Below are positions 17,832 to 27,094 of a stretch of 64,000 bases of DNA, piece after piece. Both the position numbers and the translations under genes were made by a program. Under the pieces are notes generated by a model. It searched no databases. It was given only the letters and a program-made list of their open reading frames with translations, and was not told the origin of the DNA. Each line of letters opens with the position of its first letter. The first letter of the stretch is position 1. The stretch is from the NCBI RefSeq assembly GCF_001420715.1, contig NZ_LJJC01000004.1, positions 804,329-868,328 on the forward strand, given 5' to 3'. This DNA is from Heyndrickxia shackletonii. Lineage in GTDB: Bacteria > Bacillota > Bacilli > Bacillales > Bacillaceae_C.

Positions 17832-18977
17832 ATGAAAACTTTAACTAGCAATATACGAGAGATAAAAGATGAGGTATTGGATATTTTTCATTACCTGCAC
17901 GAACATCCGGAATTAAGCATGAAAGAATATAACACGACACAATTTATTAAGGCGAAACTAGATGAGCTTGGGTACAGAACGAAGACCTTCGATGATTGCC
18001 CAGGTGTAATAGGGGAATTGGGGGAAGGCTCGCCTGTTGTTGCTGTTCGTGCGGATATGGATGCTTTGTGGCAAGAGGTAGATGGGAAGTTTAAAGCGAA
18101 TCATTCCTGTGGCCATGATTCACACATGACGATGGCGCTTGGAACCGCTATGCTTCTAAAAAGGCAAAAAACATTACCATCCGGAACCATTCGATTTATT
18201 TTTCAACCAGCTGAAGAGATTGGGCTGGGTGCGAAAACGATGCTGAAAAAGGGAGTAGTGGATGACGTTGATTACTTGTACGGCGTTCATGTACGGCCAA
18301 TCCAAGAAACCTTAAACGGCAGGGCGGCTCCGGCAATTTTACATGGAGCAAGCCAGCATATCAGCGGCACGATTATTGGAGAAGATGCACATGGTGCAAG
18401 ACCGCATCTTGGAACCAATGCTATTGAAGTAGCTGCTTCGATAATCCATGAACTTGGCTTTATTCATATTGATCCAATGATTCCTTATTCTGTGAAAATG
18501 ACGAAGCTTCATGCAGGAGGGGAAAGCTCCAATATTATTCCTGGTCAAGCATCCTTTAGCCTGGATCTTCGGGCACAAACAAATGAAGCAATGGATACTT
18601 TAGAGGAGCATGTTAAGGCTGCGGTCGATTCCATTGCAGAATTTCATAAAGTGAAAATAGATTTGGATATCCCAGGAAGCTTAGCTGCGGCAACGATAGA
18701 TCCTGTCGCGGAAAACATTATGGCGAGTTCTATTGCAGAGGTACTGGGAAGTGAAAACCTCGATGATGCCCTTGTGACAACTGGTGGGGAAGACTTTCAT
18801 TATTATAAATTAAACCGGCCGCACATCCATGCAACCATGCTTGGCCTTGGCTGCGGATTGGAGCCTGGACTCCATCATCCACATATGACATTTGACAGAA
18901 ATGCCATTCTTTCAGGTATTGATATATTAACAACTGCCGTATTAAGAACATTTTCCAAAGAAAGCGGGGAAGAATGA
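17832..18977 (+). CDS. M20 family metallo-amidohydrolase (N-acyl amino acid deacylase-like)
   Basis: 381 aa from the ATG spaced nine nt after AGAAAGGA (the ATG at 17826 is also possible). M20 features: HEHPELS near the N-terminus, AVRADMDAL, the metal site [13 protein letters not shown] with the general base Glu, and the C-terminal GGEDFHYY. Members remove acyl groups from N-acyl amino acids or small peptides. It sits between the RpiR gene and an enolase-superfamily racemase with a 1-bp gap to the latter, suggesting a deacylation step after racemisation. Confidence 0.9.
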   Translation: MKTLTSNIREIKDEVLDIFHYLHEHPELSMKEYNTTQFIKAKLDELGYRTKTFDDCPGVIGELGEGSPVVAVRADMDALWQEVDGKFKANHSCGHDSHMTMALGTAMLLKRQKTLPSGTIRFIFQPAEEIGLGAKTMLKKGVVDDVDYLYGVHVRPIQETLNGRAAPAILHGASQHISGTIIGEDAHGARPHLGTNAIEVAASIIHELGFIHIDPMIPYSVKMTKLHAGGESSNIIPGQASFSLDLRAQTNEAMDTLEEHVKAAVDSIAEFHKVKIDLDIPGSLAAATIDPVAENIMASSIAEVLGSENLDDALVTTGGEDFHYYKLNRPHIHATMLGLGCGLEPGLHHPHMTFDRNAILSGIDILTTAVLRTFSKESGEE

Positions 18978-18978
18978 T

Positions 18979-20106
18979 ATGATCATGAAACCTATTCAGC
19001 CAAAGAAGATTACTTTGCGCAAACTACAAATGAAATTAAAACAACCATTTACGACTAGCTTTGGCACTCAAACGGAAAAAGAGTTTTGCATTTTAGAAGT
19101 AGAAGATAAGAATGGAAATATCGGCTGGGGGGAATCAGGAGCGCTTACTTTCCCAGGCTATAATGAAGAAACCACGATAACCAATCAGCATATATTAGAG
19201 GACTTTTTAATTCCTTCTATTTTAGGAAATTCGTATGATCATCCCGACCAATTTAACCAGCAGATTTCGTACATCCGCCGTAATCGCATGGCAAAATCAA
19301 CAGTGGAAACAGCCATCTGGGACTTGTATGCAAAAAACAATGGTGTTCCATTGTATAAAGTGCTGGGCGGGGAAAAGAAGGATATTAAAGTAGGAGTAAG
19401 TATTGGGATTAAAGATTCTATTAAAGAATTATTAGAAACTATTGAGGAAAAAATGGATAAAGGATTCCATAAAATTAAAGTCAAAATTAAGCCTGGAAAA
19501 GATGTGGAGGTTATTCGGGAAATAAGAAAGGTTTTTCCGGATATTCCATTAATGGCAGACGCTAATTCCGCCTACACCTTAAAGGATATCGACCTTCTTA
19601 AGCAACTGGATCAATTTAATCTTTTAATGATCGAACAACCTTTGGAGCACGATGATATTATTCATCATAGTAAGCTTCAAAAGCAAATCGAAACTCCAAT
19701 ATGCCTGGATGAAAGCATTTGCTCCTATGAAGATGCCAAAAATGCAATTGAATTAGGAAGCTGCAAAATTATTAATATCAAAATAGGACGTGTTGGTGGA
19801 CATTCTGAATCGATTAAAATTCACAATCTATGTAAAGAACATAACATTCCAGTATGGTGCGGCGGAATGCTAGAAGCTGGAATAGGGCGTGCTCATAATA
19901 TTGCTATTACATCATTAAGTCAATTCCTTATTCCGGGAGACACAGGCCCATCTCAGCAATATTGGCATGAGGATATCATTCAGCCGGAGGTAGAAGTAAA
20001 GAACGGCATTGTTCAATTGCCAAGCGGGAATGGAATAGGCTATACCGTAGATAAGGAAAAAGTAAAAAAATATACCGTTTATGAAAAACAATTCACTGTT
20101 TCATAA
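18979..20106 (+). CDS. Enolase-superfamily N-acylamino acid racemase / dipeptide epimerase
   Basis: 375 aa, the length of N-acylamino acid racemases (NSAR/NAAAR, MenC relatives). Start pattern PFTTSFGTQTE and NGNIGWGES; catalytic KVKIK (acid/base Lys), metal ligands in MADANS, IEQPL and CLDES, then INIKIGRVGG with the second Lys. The C-terminal block WCGGMLEAGIGRAHN and IPGDTGPS is typical of OSBS/NSAR rather than Ala-Glu epimerases. With the M20 enzyme it can convert N-acyl-D-amino acids to the L form and release the amino acid. No other men genes are near, arguing against menaquinone synthesis. Confidence 0.83.
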   Translation: MIMKPIQPKKITLRKLQMKLKQPFTTSFGTQTEKEFCILEVEDKNGNIGWGESGALTFPGYNEETTITNQHILEDFLIPSILGNSYDHPDQFNQQISYIRRNRMAKSTVETAIWDLYAKNNGVPLYKVLGGEKKDIKVGVSIGIKDSIKELLETIEEKMDKGFHKIKVKIKPGKDVEVIREIRKVFPDIPLMADANSAYTLKDIDLLKQLDQFNLLMIEQPLEHDDIIHHSKLQKQIETPICLDESICSYEDAKNAIELGSCKIINIKIGRVGGHSESIKIHNLCKEHNIPVWCGGMLEAGIGRAHNIAITSLSQFLIPGDTGPSQQYWHEDIIQPEVEVKNGIVQLPSGNGIGYTVDKEKVKKYTVYEKQFTVS

Positions 20107-20231
20107 TAAATGTCAGGAGACGGAGTCCTCGACATGGCCTACTCAACATTCATAACCGGCACATTTCCTATGAATCTTCCGAAAAATAAATTAAATTTTT
20201 CAGCCCTGCTTCATGAGCGGGATAAATGATA

Positions 20232-20268
20232 AGGCTAGGCAAATTGATTGTCTAGTCTATTTCTTTTT
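20232..20268 (+). terminator. Terminator after racemase gene
   Basis: An 11-bp stem with two G-U pairs (AGGCTAGGCAA / TTGTCTAGTCT) and a T-rich tail (ATTTCTTTTT). Confidence 0.7.
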
Positions 20269-20305
20269 ACCTGAAATATGGGAATTTCAAAATGATGTTT
20301 GAAAC

Positions 20306-20428
20306 TTATTCTTTATCATTTATTTCTTCTTTAAATGCTTTTCTCCCACACTTTATACATTCACCAGAATAATAGTTATATTTATGAAATCCACGGATAT
20401 AACAAACTATTGCTCTTAACTTTTTCAT
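20306..20428 (-). CDS. Small CxxC protein (40 aa)
   Basis: A short frame on the minus strand starting ATGAAAAAG, with GAAGGTGATC as ribosome binding site. The product is basic at the N-terminus (MKKLRAIVCYIRG), has Tyr-rich NYYSGE and a CIKC pair followed by GRKAFKEE, resembling the small zinc-ribbon-like proteins common in Bacillus and phage. Two Cys only in the pair plus one upstream, so metal binding is uncertain. No family name can be given. Confidence 0.5.
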   Translation of the reverse strand: MKKLRAIVCYIRGFHKYNYYSGECIKCGRKAFKEEINDKE

Positions 20429-20707
20429 GGGGATCACCTTCTTATATGGATTTGTAAATAATGATAATAAAGAATTATTAAAAAACGATTACTAGCAAAT
20501 TAAGAAGTATAACAATGTGATTAAAAAAAATTACTGTAATTTGATAGGGGCATCTCAAGGGGAAAGCAAAAGCACCTATTTCTAGTATTTATAAAGTGTT
20601 TGGGTTCCGATTGTAAGAAATGGCCCCGTCTCGTAATCTCTATATATCCAATTTTGAAAGTGGTTATGTATAGAGGCAGAAATTTTGATTATTCTAAAAT
20701 AAATGAA

Positions 20708-20721
20708 AGTAAGCGCTGCCA
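20708..20721. promoter_or_regulatory. cre-like palindrome before MFS gene
   Basis: AGTAAGCGCTGCCA resembles the CcpA site TGWNANCGNTNWCA with two mismatches, 80 bp upstream of the MFS start. Catabolite control is a possibility, not shown. The rest of 20429-20799 shows no gene. Confidence 0.4.
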
Positions 20722-20799
20722 AAAAATTAGAGGGGTTATATTATTTCTTTAGGCAATATTTATGAGACAAAATTATTTAGGGGTAAAGGAGAGAAAAAA

Positions 20800-22077
20800 A
20801 TGAGTATTCCAAAGGCAAGATGGTATAGGATTGGATTGTTATTATTTCTAACCTATCTAGTGGCATTTGTGGATAGGTCCAATATTGGGATGGCTGCACC
20901 ATTAATGGTTAAATCTCTTGGACTTTCTTCTACTACGACAGGTGTTTTATTATCTGCATTTTTTTGGGGATATGTCATTACCCAAATACCAAGTGGCCTA
21001 TTAGCAAGTAAGTATAGTGCGAAAAAAATTATTGTCGGTTCTCTAGTACTATTAGGGATAACCGGTATTTTAACAGGTGTTGTGAAGAGTTACGATGGGC
21101 TGTTAGTAGTTCGTTTTATAATGGGTCTTGCTGAAGGAGTATTATGGCCAGCTTTTGCCATTTATTTTATTAATTGGTATGCCAATTCAGAAAGAGCAAG
21201 AGCGATAAATTTTTCCGAAATGTCTCTGCCAATCTCTTCTATTATTATGGCCCCTCTAGCAGGATGGATGATTGAAAATTGGAATTATCATGTCATGTTT
21301 ATCTTACAAGGAAGTTTACCTATCGTATTGGCTATTTTCTTTGCTTGGTTTGCTTCAGACTCTCCTGAAAAAGATCGCTATGTTTCAAAAGAAGAGCTAG
21401 ATTATATCAAACAGAATCGTACTGCAGAGTTAAAAGAAAAGGGATCTTTTCTTGAAGTCATTGGCAATTATCGTGTTTGGGTATTCTGTGTTGTGTACTT
21501 TCTTTGGATTACTGGATTGTATAGTTTCGGGTTATGGATGCCTAGTTTAATGAAGGAATTAAGCAGTACAGGTATTGGTACGGTCGGATGGTTAACAGCT
21601 ATTCCGTTTGTATTAGCTGCTATTGCGATGTATTTTAATGCAAAATGGTCTGATTCTCATACTAGTAAACGCTCCTTCTTTATTGCCATTCCATTATTGA
21701 TTGGCGGTCTGGCATTAGTTCTTCAGCATATTTTCGGTGTAAACCTTACGACTAATCTTATTATGCTAATCATCGCAGGTATTGGGATCTATGCTGCATT
21801 TGGCCCATGGTGGGCATGGGCGATGTCATTTGTACCAAATAACCAAGCTGGTACGGCAAATGGTTTAATTAATTTAGTTGGTAATTTTGGTGGGATTGTC
21901 GGACCGATTATCGTTGGGGCGGTTGCACAAGGGAAAAATTTATTAGAAGGCTTCTATGTTTTAGGATTCTTCCTCATTTTAGGGTCCATTATTGTTCTTA
22001 CCTTTGCAGCACTAAATAAATCGAGAGTGAAAAATTTGGATGCTCATCAAAATAGCAAGCAATTAGTAACAAAATAG
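20800..22077 (+). CDS. MFS transporter, anion:cation symporter type
   Basis: 425 aa, 12 membrane segments. N-terminal FLTYLVAFVDRSNIGMA and GLLASKYSAKK, then RFIMGLAEGVLWPAF, the pattern of the ACS family (carboxylate, tartrate, hexuronate or phthalate carriers). Preceded by AAAGGAGAG. It is separated by a terminator from a MocR-type regulator and the oxoacid dehydrogenase operon, and may import their substrate; the substrate is not readable from the sequence. Confidence 0.88.
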   Translation: MSIPKARWYRIGLLLFLTYLVAFVDRSNIGMAAPLMVKSLGLSSTTTGVLLSAFFWGYVITQIPSGLLASKYSAKKIIVGSLVLLGITGILTGVVKSYDGLLVVRFIMGLAEGVLWPAFAIYFINWYANSERARAINFSEMSLPISSIIMAPLAGWMIENWNYHVMFILQGSLPIVLAIFFAWFASDSPEKDRYVSKEELDYIKQNRTAELKEKGSFLEVIGNYRVWVFCVVYFLWITGLYSFGLWMPSLMKELSSTGIGTVGWLTAIPFVLAAIAMYFNAKWSDSHTSKRSFFIAIPLLIGGLALVLQHIFGVNLTTNLIMLIIAGIGIYAAFGPWWAWAMSFVPNNQAGTANGLINLVGNFGGIVGPIIVGAVAQGKNLLEGFYVLGFFLILGSIIVLTFAALNKSRVKNLDAHQNSKQLVTK

Positions 22078-22112
22078 CATAAGAGTGAAAGCAGAAATCT
22101 ATTGATAAAAGT

Positions 22113-22150
22113 GGGGCTATTCTTTGTAAATGAGAGAATAGCTCCTTTTC
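22113..22150 (+). terminator. Terminator after MFS gene
   Basis: An 11-bp stem (GGGGCTATTCT / AGAATAGCTCC, one G-U) and TTTTCTTTC tail. Confidence 0.85.
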
Positions 22151-22230
22151 TTTCGATTAGTATTCAGTATATTTAAAATATTATTAAAAGTATCTTAGTA
22201 AAAAGAATTTCATGCTTGGGAGGGATAACA

Positions 22231-23697
22231 ATGACGAAAAACATTTGGGAAGAATTCGCAATTAATGCGAAGGATAAGATGCCTCTTTATAAACAAATCA
22301 TTCATCAAGTAGAAGGAATGGTTCATGATGGGAGATTGAAACCAGGTACCCGGTTGCCATCGGAAAGAAAAATGGCTAAATTACTGAATGTTAGTAGAAT
22401 GACGATTACCTTAGCCAATGAAGAAATGAAAGCAAGGGGAATGGTTCGCAGCCATCAAGGAAGCGGAACCTTTATATTGCGTGGACCAAGGGCTAAAGAA
22501 GTGGAAAGGGATTTAGACCTTCCAGTGGAGTTTGCCTATCCAACTGGTGAAATTAATCAAGGAATGGATGAAATCATGAGACACGGGGAAAATACCCATC
22601 TCATTAACCTTGCAGGAGTAGGTACTGCTCCGGAAGTACATCCGGGAATTGAACTTAGCCAGTGCTTTTCCGAGCATTTGCGAAAGAATCCCATCTTACT
22701 TCAATTACCCTCCCCTACACAGGGATATGAGCCTCTGCGATTGGAAATGATATCGTGGCTAAAAAAAGTGAAAATCGAGGTAAAGCTGAATGAAATTATG
22801 ATTGTTTCCGGTGCTATGCAAGGACTGGATTTAATCAGTCGTTTGTTTTTAAAACCAGGTGATTATGTGGTAATGGAGGAGCCGGGATTTTTGGGAGCAG
22901 CTGACGCTTTCAAGGCTACTGGAGCGAAAATTCTAAGGATCACTCTTGATGAGGAAGGAATTCGCTTGGATAGTTTAGAGAATATGTTAATGCAATTTCC
23001 TATTAAATTTATTTATGTGAATCCGACCTACCAAAATCCAACTGGCGTCACGATGTCCTTAAAACGAAGGAAGAAGCTTTTGGAGCTATGTTCTAAATAT
23101 GGAGTGCTTATTGTGGAAGACGATCCGTTTAGCTTGCTTTATTTTGAAGACAAGCCGGCTCCTCCTATAAAATCATTAGGATCGGATAATGTCATTTATA
23201 TTCAATCCTTTTCCAAATATCTATATCCAGGGATTCGCTTAGCTGTTTTAGTTGCTAATGAAGGCATTATTCATAATCTATCGAAAGTGAAACAAAGGGT
23301 AGATTTACATAGCAATAATTTAACGCAAATTGCCTTACATGCCTATATCTCAGAAGGAAATCTAGAAAATCATATTTGGAAGTTGAAGAGCGCTTACTTG
23401 GAGCGCCTTCACCTGATGAAGGAACTATTGAACGAAGGTCCCTATATTCATTGTAAATTGCCAGAAGGTGGAGTCTTTCTTTGGTGTAAAGTACCGAAGG
23501 AAATACCGACAGACCGATTATTAGAGTTTGCGGTGAAAAATGGCTTTACCTTTGTTCCGGGGAACTGGATGAGCGGGGTTGGCATGTTTGAAAACTATAT
23601 TCGCCTTGCTTATACACACCCTTCTCTTGAATGGTTGAAAAAGGGGATTAAGCTACTTCATCATACCATTTTGGAATATAAAGAATACCAATTTTAA
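22231..23697 (+). CDS. MocR-family regulator (GntR HTH + aminotransferase fold)
   Basis: 488 aa from the ATG after GGGAGGGATAACA. N-terminal GntR winged helix (about 12-80; KPGTRLPSERKMAKLLNVSR) fused to a fold-type I aminotransferase domain. The PLP-binding pieces are present: NPTYQNPTG, the Schiff-base Lys in SFSKYLYPGIRLA. MocR regulators sense PLP and amines or amino acids (GabR, PdxR, TauR). It precedes the acetoin-type dehydrogenase genes in the same direction with an 80-bp gap holding a cre site, so it may activate that operon, which is unusual because AcoR normally does so. Confidence 0.9.
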   Translation: MTKNIWEEFAINAKDKMPLYKQIIHQVEGMVHDGRLKPGTRLPSERKMAKLLNVSRMTITLANEEMKARGMVRSHQGSGTFILRGPRAKEVERDLDLPVEFAYPTGEINQGMDEIMRHGENTHLINLAGVGTAPEVHPGIELSQCFSEHLRKNPILLQLPSPTQGYEPLRLEMISWLKKVKIEVKLNEIMIVSGAMQGLDLISRLFLKPGDYVVMEEPGFLGAADAFKATGAKILRITLDEEGIRLDSLENMLMQFPIKFIYVNPTYQNPTGVTMSLKRRKKLLELCSKYGVLIVEDDPFSLLYFEDKPAPPIKSLGSDNVIYIQSFSKYLYPGIRLAVLVANEGIIHNLSKVKQRVDLHSNNLTQIALHAYISEGNLENHIWKLKSAYLERLHLMKELLNEGPYIHCKLPEGGVFLWCKVPKEIPTDRLLEFAVKNGFTFVPGNWMSGVGMFENYIRLAYTHPSLEWLKKGIKLLHHTILEYKEYQF

Positions 23698-23708
23698 TAT
23701 TGGTTATA

Positions 23709-23722
23709 TGAAAGCGTTTTAA
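23709..23722. promoter_or_regulatory. cre-like site upstream of the dehydrogenase operon
   Basis: TGAAAGCGTTTTAA matches the CcpA consensus TGWNANCGNTNWCA with one mismatch, 55 bp before the E1-alpha start. Carbon catabolite repression is the usual regime for acetoin dehydrogenase genes. Confidence 0.6.
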
Positions 23723-23776
23723 TTTTTCTTACCATTGATATGAAAAGAAAAATCATGAACCAAATGGAGGGTTAAT

Positions 23777-24772
23777 ATGGGAAATAAAGGTATCTCTAAG
23801 GAGCTCATCAAACATTGGTACTATAAAATGCTTTTAATAAGACGGTTCGAAGAAATGATTAACGAAAAGTTTTTAGCTGGGGATATCCCAGGATTTGTTC
23901 ATCTTTATATTGGTGAAGAAGCAACAGGAGTAGGAGTATGCTCCACGTTGAGAAAATCGGATTATATTACAAGTACACATAGAGGGCATGGACATACTAT
24001 TGCAAAAGGTGCCGATGTCAAACGTTGCATGGCAGAGCTTTATGGAAAAAGGACAGGGTATTGTAAAGGAAAAGGAGGTTCCATGCATATAGCCGACTTT
24101 GGAATTGGTATGTTGGGGGCAAACGGCGTGGTTGGAGGAGGATTCAACTTAGCAGTCGGAGCCGCACTAGCCATTCAATTAAGGAAGAATGATGACGGGG
24201 TTGCAGTTTGCTTTTTTGGAGACGGTGCAAGCAACCGTGGGACTTTTCATGAAGGACTGAATATGGCATCTGTTTGGAACCTCCCAGTTATATTTGTCTG
24301 TGAAAATAACCAATGGGCTTCCACTACTCCTCTTCATGAAGCGACAGCGGTTACGGATATATCAGTTCGCTCGATATCTTATGCAATGCCAAGTGAAATG
24401 GTGGATGGAAATGATGTCTTTGCTGTATATGAAGCGGCAGTAAAGGCTGTGGATAGAGCAAGAAGAGGCGAAGGTCCAACTTTAATAGAATGCAAAACTT
24501 ATAGAGTAAAAGGACATTTTGTTGGGGATCCGGAGCAGTATCGGACTAGAGAAGAGGTAATGGCACAAATGGAATCCAATGACCCGTTGAAAAAGTTCTT
24601 AGAACGGGTGTTGGGTGAAAATTTATTAGATGAAATCCAATTAAAGGAAATAGAAGAGCAAGTAGCCGTTGATATAGAAGAGGCAGTGAAGTTTGCGGAA
24701 GAAAGCCCATTCCCGAAACCGGAAGAAGCATTCGAAGATTTATACGTAGAGGAGGTCATGAGTCATGCGTAA
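23777..24772 (+). CDS. acoA: 2-oxoacid/acetoin dehydrogenase E1 component, alpha subunit
   Basis: 331 aa thiamine-diphosphate-dependent E1 alpha. ThDP motif GDGASNRGTFHEGLNMASVW and CENNQWAS are visible, as are the RGHGHTIAKG and GKGGSMH stretches typical of the acetoin/pyruvate dehydrogenase E1 alpha of Bacillus. It begins a four-gene operon E1a-E1b-E2-E3; its end overlaps the start of E1b. The complex oxidises acetoin (to acetaldehyde plus acetyl-CoA) or a 2-oxoacid; sequence resemblance favours the acetoin type but does not settle it. Confidence 0.87.
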   Translation: MGNKGISKELIKHWYYKMLLIRRFEEMINEKFLAGDIPGFVHLYIGEEATGVGVCSTLRKSDYITSTHRGHGHTIAKGADVKRCMAELYGKRTGYCKGKGGSMHIADFGIGMLGANGVVGGGFNLAVGAALAIQLRKNDDGVAVCFFGDGASNRGTFHEGLNMASVWNLPVIFVCENNQWASTTPLHEATAVTDISVRSISYAMPSEMVDGNDVFAVYEAAVKAVDRARRGEGPTLIECKTYRVKGHFVGDPEQYRTREEVMAQMESNDPLKKFLERVLGENLLDEIQLKEIEEQVAVDIEEAVKFAEESPFPKPEEAFEDLYVEEVMSHA

Positions 24773-25742
24773 TATTACCTTTTCCCAAGCTACACTGGAA
24801 GCGATGCAAGAAGAAATGCGCAGGGATGAACGAATCTTTATTATGGGGGAAGATATCGCCAGCCAAGGCGGTATATTCGGTCAATTTAAAGGTTTACCAA
24901 AGGAATTTGGGCTCGATCGCGTTCGTGATACTCCTATTTCAGAAACTGCTTTAGTTGGTGCTGGTATTGGTGCGGCACTAGCTGGAGCGGTTCCGGTTGT
25001 TGATATGCATTTTGCTGATTTTATTGGGGTAACGATGGACGAGGTGCTGAATCAAATGGCAAAGATTCGCTATATGTTTGGCGGCCAAGCAACTATGCCC
25101 CTTGTATTACGGGCACCAGATGGAGTAACCCAATCAGCTGCCGCTCAGCATTCTCAATCCCTTGAAGCGTGGTTTCTTCATATTCCTGGCCTAAAAGTGG
25201 TAATTCCATCGAATCCTGCAGATGCCAAAGGACTTTTGAAAGCAGCCATTCGGGATCAAAATCCTGTCATCTTTTTTGAACATAAGAATTTGTTTAGCCA
25301 AAAAGGATCGGTTCCAGACGACGATTATGTCACCCCAATTGGAAAAGCAGCAGTGGTGAGAGAAGGAAAAGATATTACCATTGTTTCTTACTCCGCCATG
25401 CTTGGAAAATGTTTAGAGGCTGCAGAGCAATTACAAGATCAAGATGGTATTAGTGCGGAAGTAATCGATTTAAGAACCATTGTCCCGATGGATATGGAAA
25501 CAATATACGAATCTGTAAAAAAGACTCATAGACTTGTCATTGCCCATGAAGCAGTTAAGTCGGGTGGTGTAGGAGGAGAAATCGCTGCACAAGTCAGTGA
25601 AAACATTCTTGAGTATTTAGATGCACCGATTATAAGGGTGGGGGCAGCCTTTACACCGATTCCTTTTAGCCCGCCACTAGAGAAGCATGTTATTCCACAA
25701 GTAGAAAGTGTCGTGGAAGCAGTGTTAAAAGCAAAGTGGTAA
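24765..25742 (+). CDS. acoB: 2-oxoacid/acetoin dehydrogenase E1 component, beta subunit
   Basis: 325 aa. The transketolase pyrimidine domain carries FIMGEDIASQGGIFGQFKGL and ISETALVGAGIGAALAG; the C-terminal domain has VIDLRTIVPMD and SGGVGGEIAA. It pairs with the alpha subunit to form the E1 heterotetramer. It overlaps acoA by eight bases and is followed by a ribosome binding site (GAGAGGAGG) for the E2 gene. Confidence 0.88.
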   Translation: MRNITFSQATLEAMQEEMRRDERIFIMGEDIASQGGIFGQFKGLPKEFGLDRVRDTPISETALVGAGIGAALAGAVPVVDMHFADFIGVTMDEVLNQMAKIRYMFGGQATMPLVLRAPDGVTQSAAAQHSQSLEAWFLHIPGLKVVIPSNPADAKGLLKAAIRDQNPVIFFEHKNLFSQKGSVPDDDYVTPIGKAAVVREGKDITIVSYSAMLGKCLEAAEQLQDQDGISAEVIDLRTIVPMDMETIYESVKKTHRLVIAHEAVKSGGVGGEIAAQVSENILEYLDAPIIRVGAAFTPIPFSPPLEKHVIPQVESVVEAVLKAKW

Positions 25743-25776
25743 TAGATAAAGTGCTTAAAAGAGAGGAGGATCTGAA

Positions 25777-27093
25777 ATGGCATCCATCATTACTATGCCG
25801 AAATTTGGTTTAACCATGACAGAAGGAACTTTATCCCACTGGAATAAATCCGTTGGGGAAAGAGTGGAGCAAGGAGAACCACTTTATGAAGTGGAAACAG
25901 ATAAAATTACGAATGAGATTGAGGCGCCACAGGAAGGCGTAATTCGATATATTTTTACAGAGGTTGGTCAGACCGTTCAAGTTGGCGCGCCTCTCGCCAT
26001 TATTGCAGAGGAATCGGAAGATATAACAGAATTACTAGATTTGCAAGGTCCAGAAGAAGAATCTAAAAGTAATGGAGTGGTAGAAGAAAAAGGTGCGCAG
26101 AATGTTGTGGAGGAAGTCTATTCTGATACTTATACGAGAGCGACGCCTTATGCAAAAAAACTTGCTAGAGAACAAGGGATCTCTATGCAGGATGTTGAGG
26201 CATCAGGGCCGAGAGGAATAATCCTTTCTCATGATGTCATGAAAAAATCTGTTTCTCCTGCAATTTCCCCGCTCGCAAAGAAATATGCAGAAGAACAAGA
26301 GATTGAATGGCAACAAATAGAACAAGGACGAAGGATTATGCTGCCGGATGTGATCAAAAAGGAACTGGAAGGATCAGCTGCAGTTGCAGCAGCGATCGAT
26401 GTGCCTGCAGCAACTGTTAAGCCAATAACGGGAATGCGCAAGGTAATAGCTGAACGGATGAGCAATAGTTGGCAGCAAATACCTCATGTAACGATCTCAA
26501 GGGAAGTGGATGTTACTCCGTTATTGTCGGCAAAAGCGGTCTTAGATAAAAATTTCAAAATATCCATCACCCATTTCTTAATTAAAATTATCGCTGCGGC
26601 ATTGCAAAAACATCCTGTTTTAAATGCTTGGTTTCAAGATAAGGAGATCCTTTATCACCACGAGGTAAATATGGGAATAGCAGTTTCTGTTCCTGAAGGC
26701 CTGCTTGTTCCGGTTTTAAAGCGAGTGGATCAAATGGATATTCTTGAAATCGCAGAGTTAATGTCTGATATAACATCCAGAGCCAAAGAACAAAAGCTTC
26801 GCTTAGATGAGACACAAGGAGGAACCTTTACCATTAGCAATCTTGGAATGATGGGAGTAGAGCAATTTACGCCAATCATAAATCCTCCGGAGACTGGGAT
26901 TTTGGGAGTTGGCAGAATAATAGAGAAACCATTCTTTATTGGTGATGATATTGTCCGACGTTCGTTTGCATCCTTTTCATTATCCTTTGATCATCGTGCC
27001 TTAGACGGCGCTGAAGCAGCAAACTTTCTCCAAACCGTCGAATTTTATATACAAGAACCCATTCGTTTACTGATGAAAGCGAGGGGAAAATAG
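25777..27093 (+). CDS. acoC: Dihydrolipoamide acyltransferase E2
   Basis: 438 aa. N-terminal lipoyl domain with the lipoylated Lys in VETDKITNEI (about residue 42), an E3-binding domain (about 120-155, ATPYAKKLAREQGI...GPRGII), and the C-terminal catalytic domain with SFDHRALDG. A second, degenerate E3-binding-like stretch follows the first (about 162-198, SPLAKKYAEEQEIEW, then GRRIMLPDV), an unusual tandem. It forms the core of the complex and transfers the acyl group to CoA. Confidence 0.9.
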   Translation: MASIITMPKFGLTMTEGTLSHWNKSVGERVEQGEPLYEVETDKITNEIEAPQEGVIRYIFTEVGQTVQVGAPLAIIAEESEDITELLDLQGPEEESKSNGVVEEKGAQNVVEEVYSDTYTRATPYAKKLAREQGISMQDVEASGPRGIILSHDVMKKSVSPAISPLAKKYAEEQEIEWQQIEQGRRIMLPDVIKKELEGSAAVAAAIDVPAATVKPITGMRKVIAERMSNSWQQIPHVTISREVDVTPLLSAKAVLDKNFKISITHFLIKIIAAALQKHPVLNAWFQDKEILYHHEVNMGIAVSVPEGLLVPVLKRVDQMDILEIAELMSDITSRAKEQKLRLDETQGGTFTISNLGMMGVEQFTPIINPPETGILGVGRIIEKPFFIGDDIVRRSFASFSLSFDHRALDGAEAANFLQTVEFYIQEPIRLLMKARGK

Positions 27094-27094
27094 C

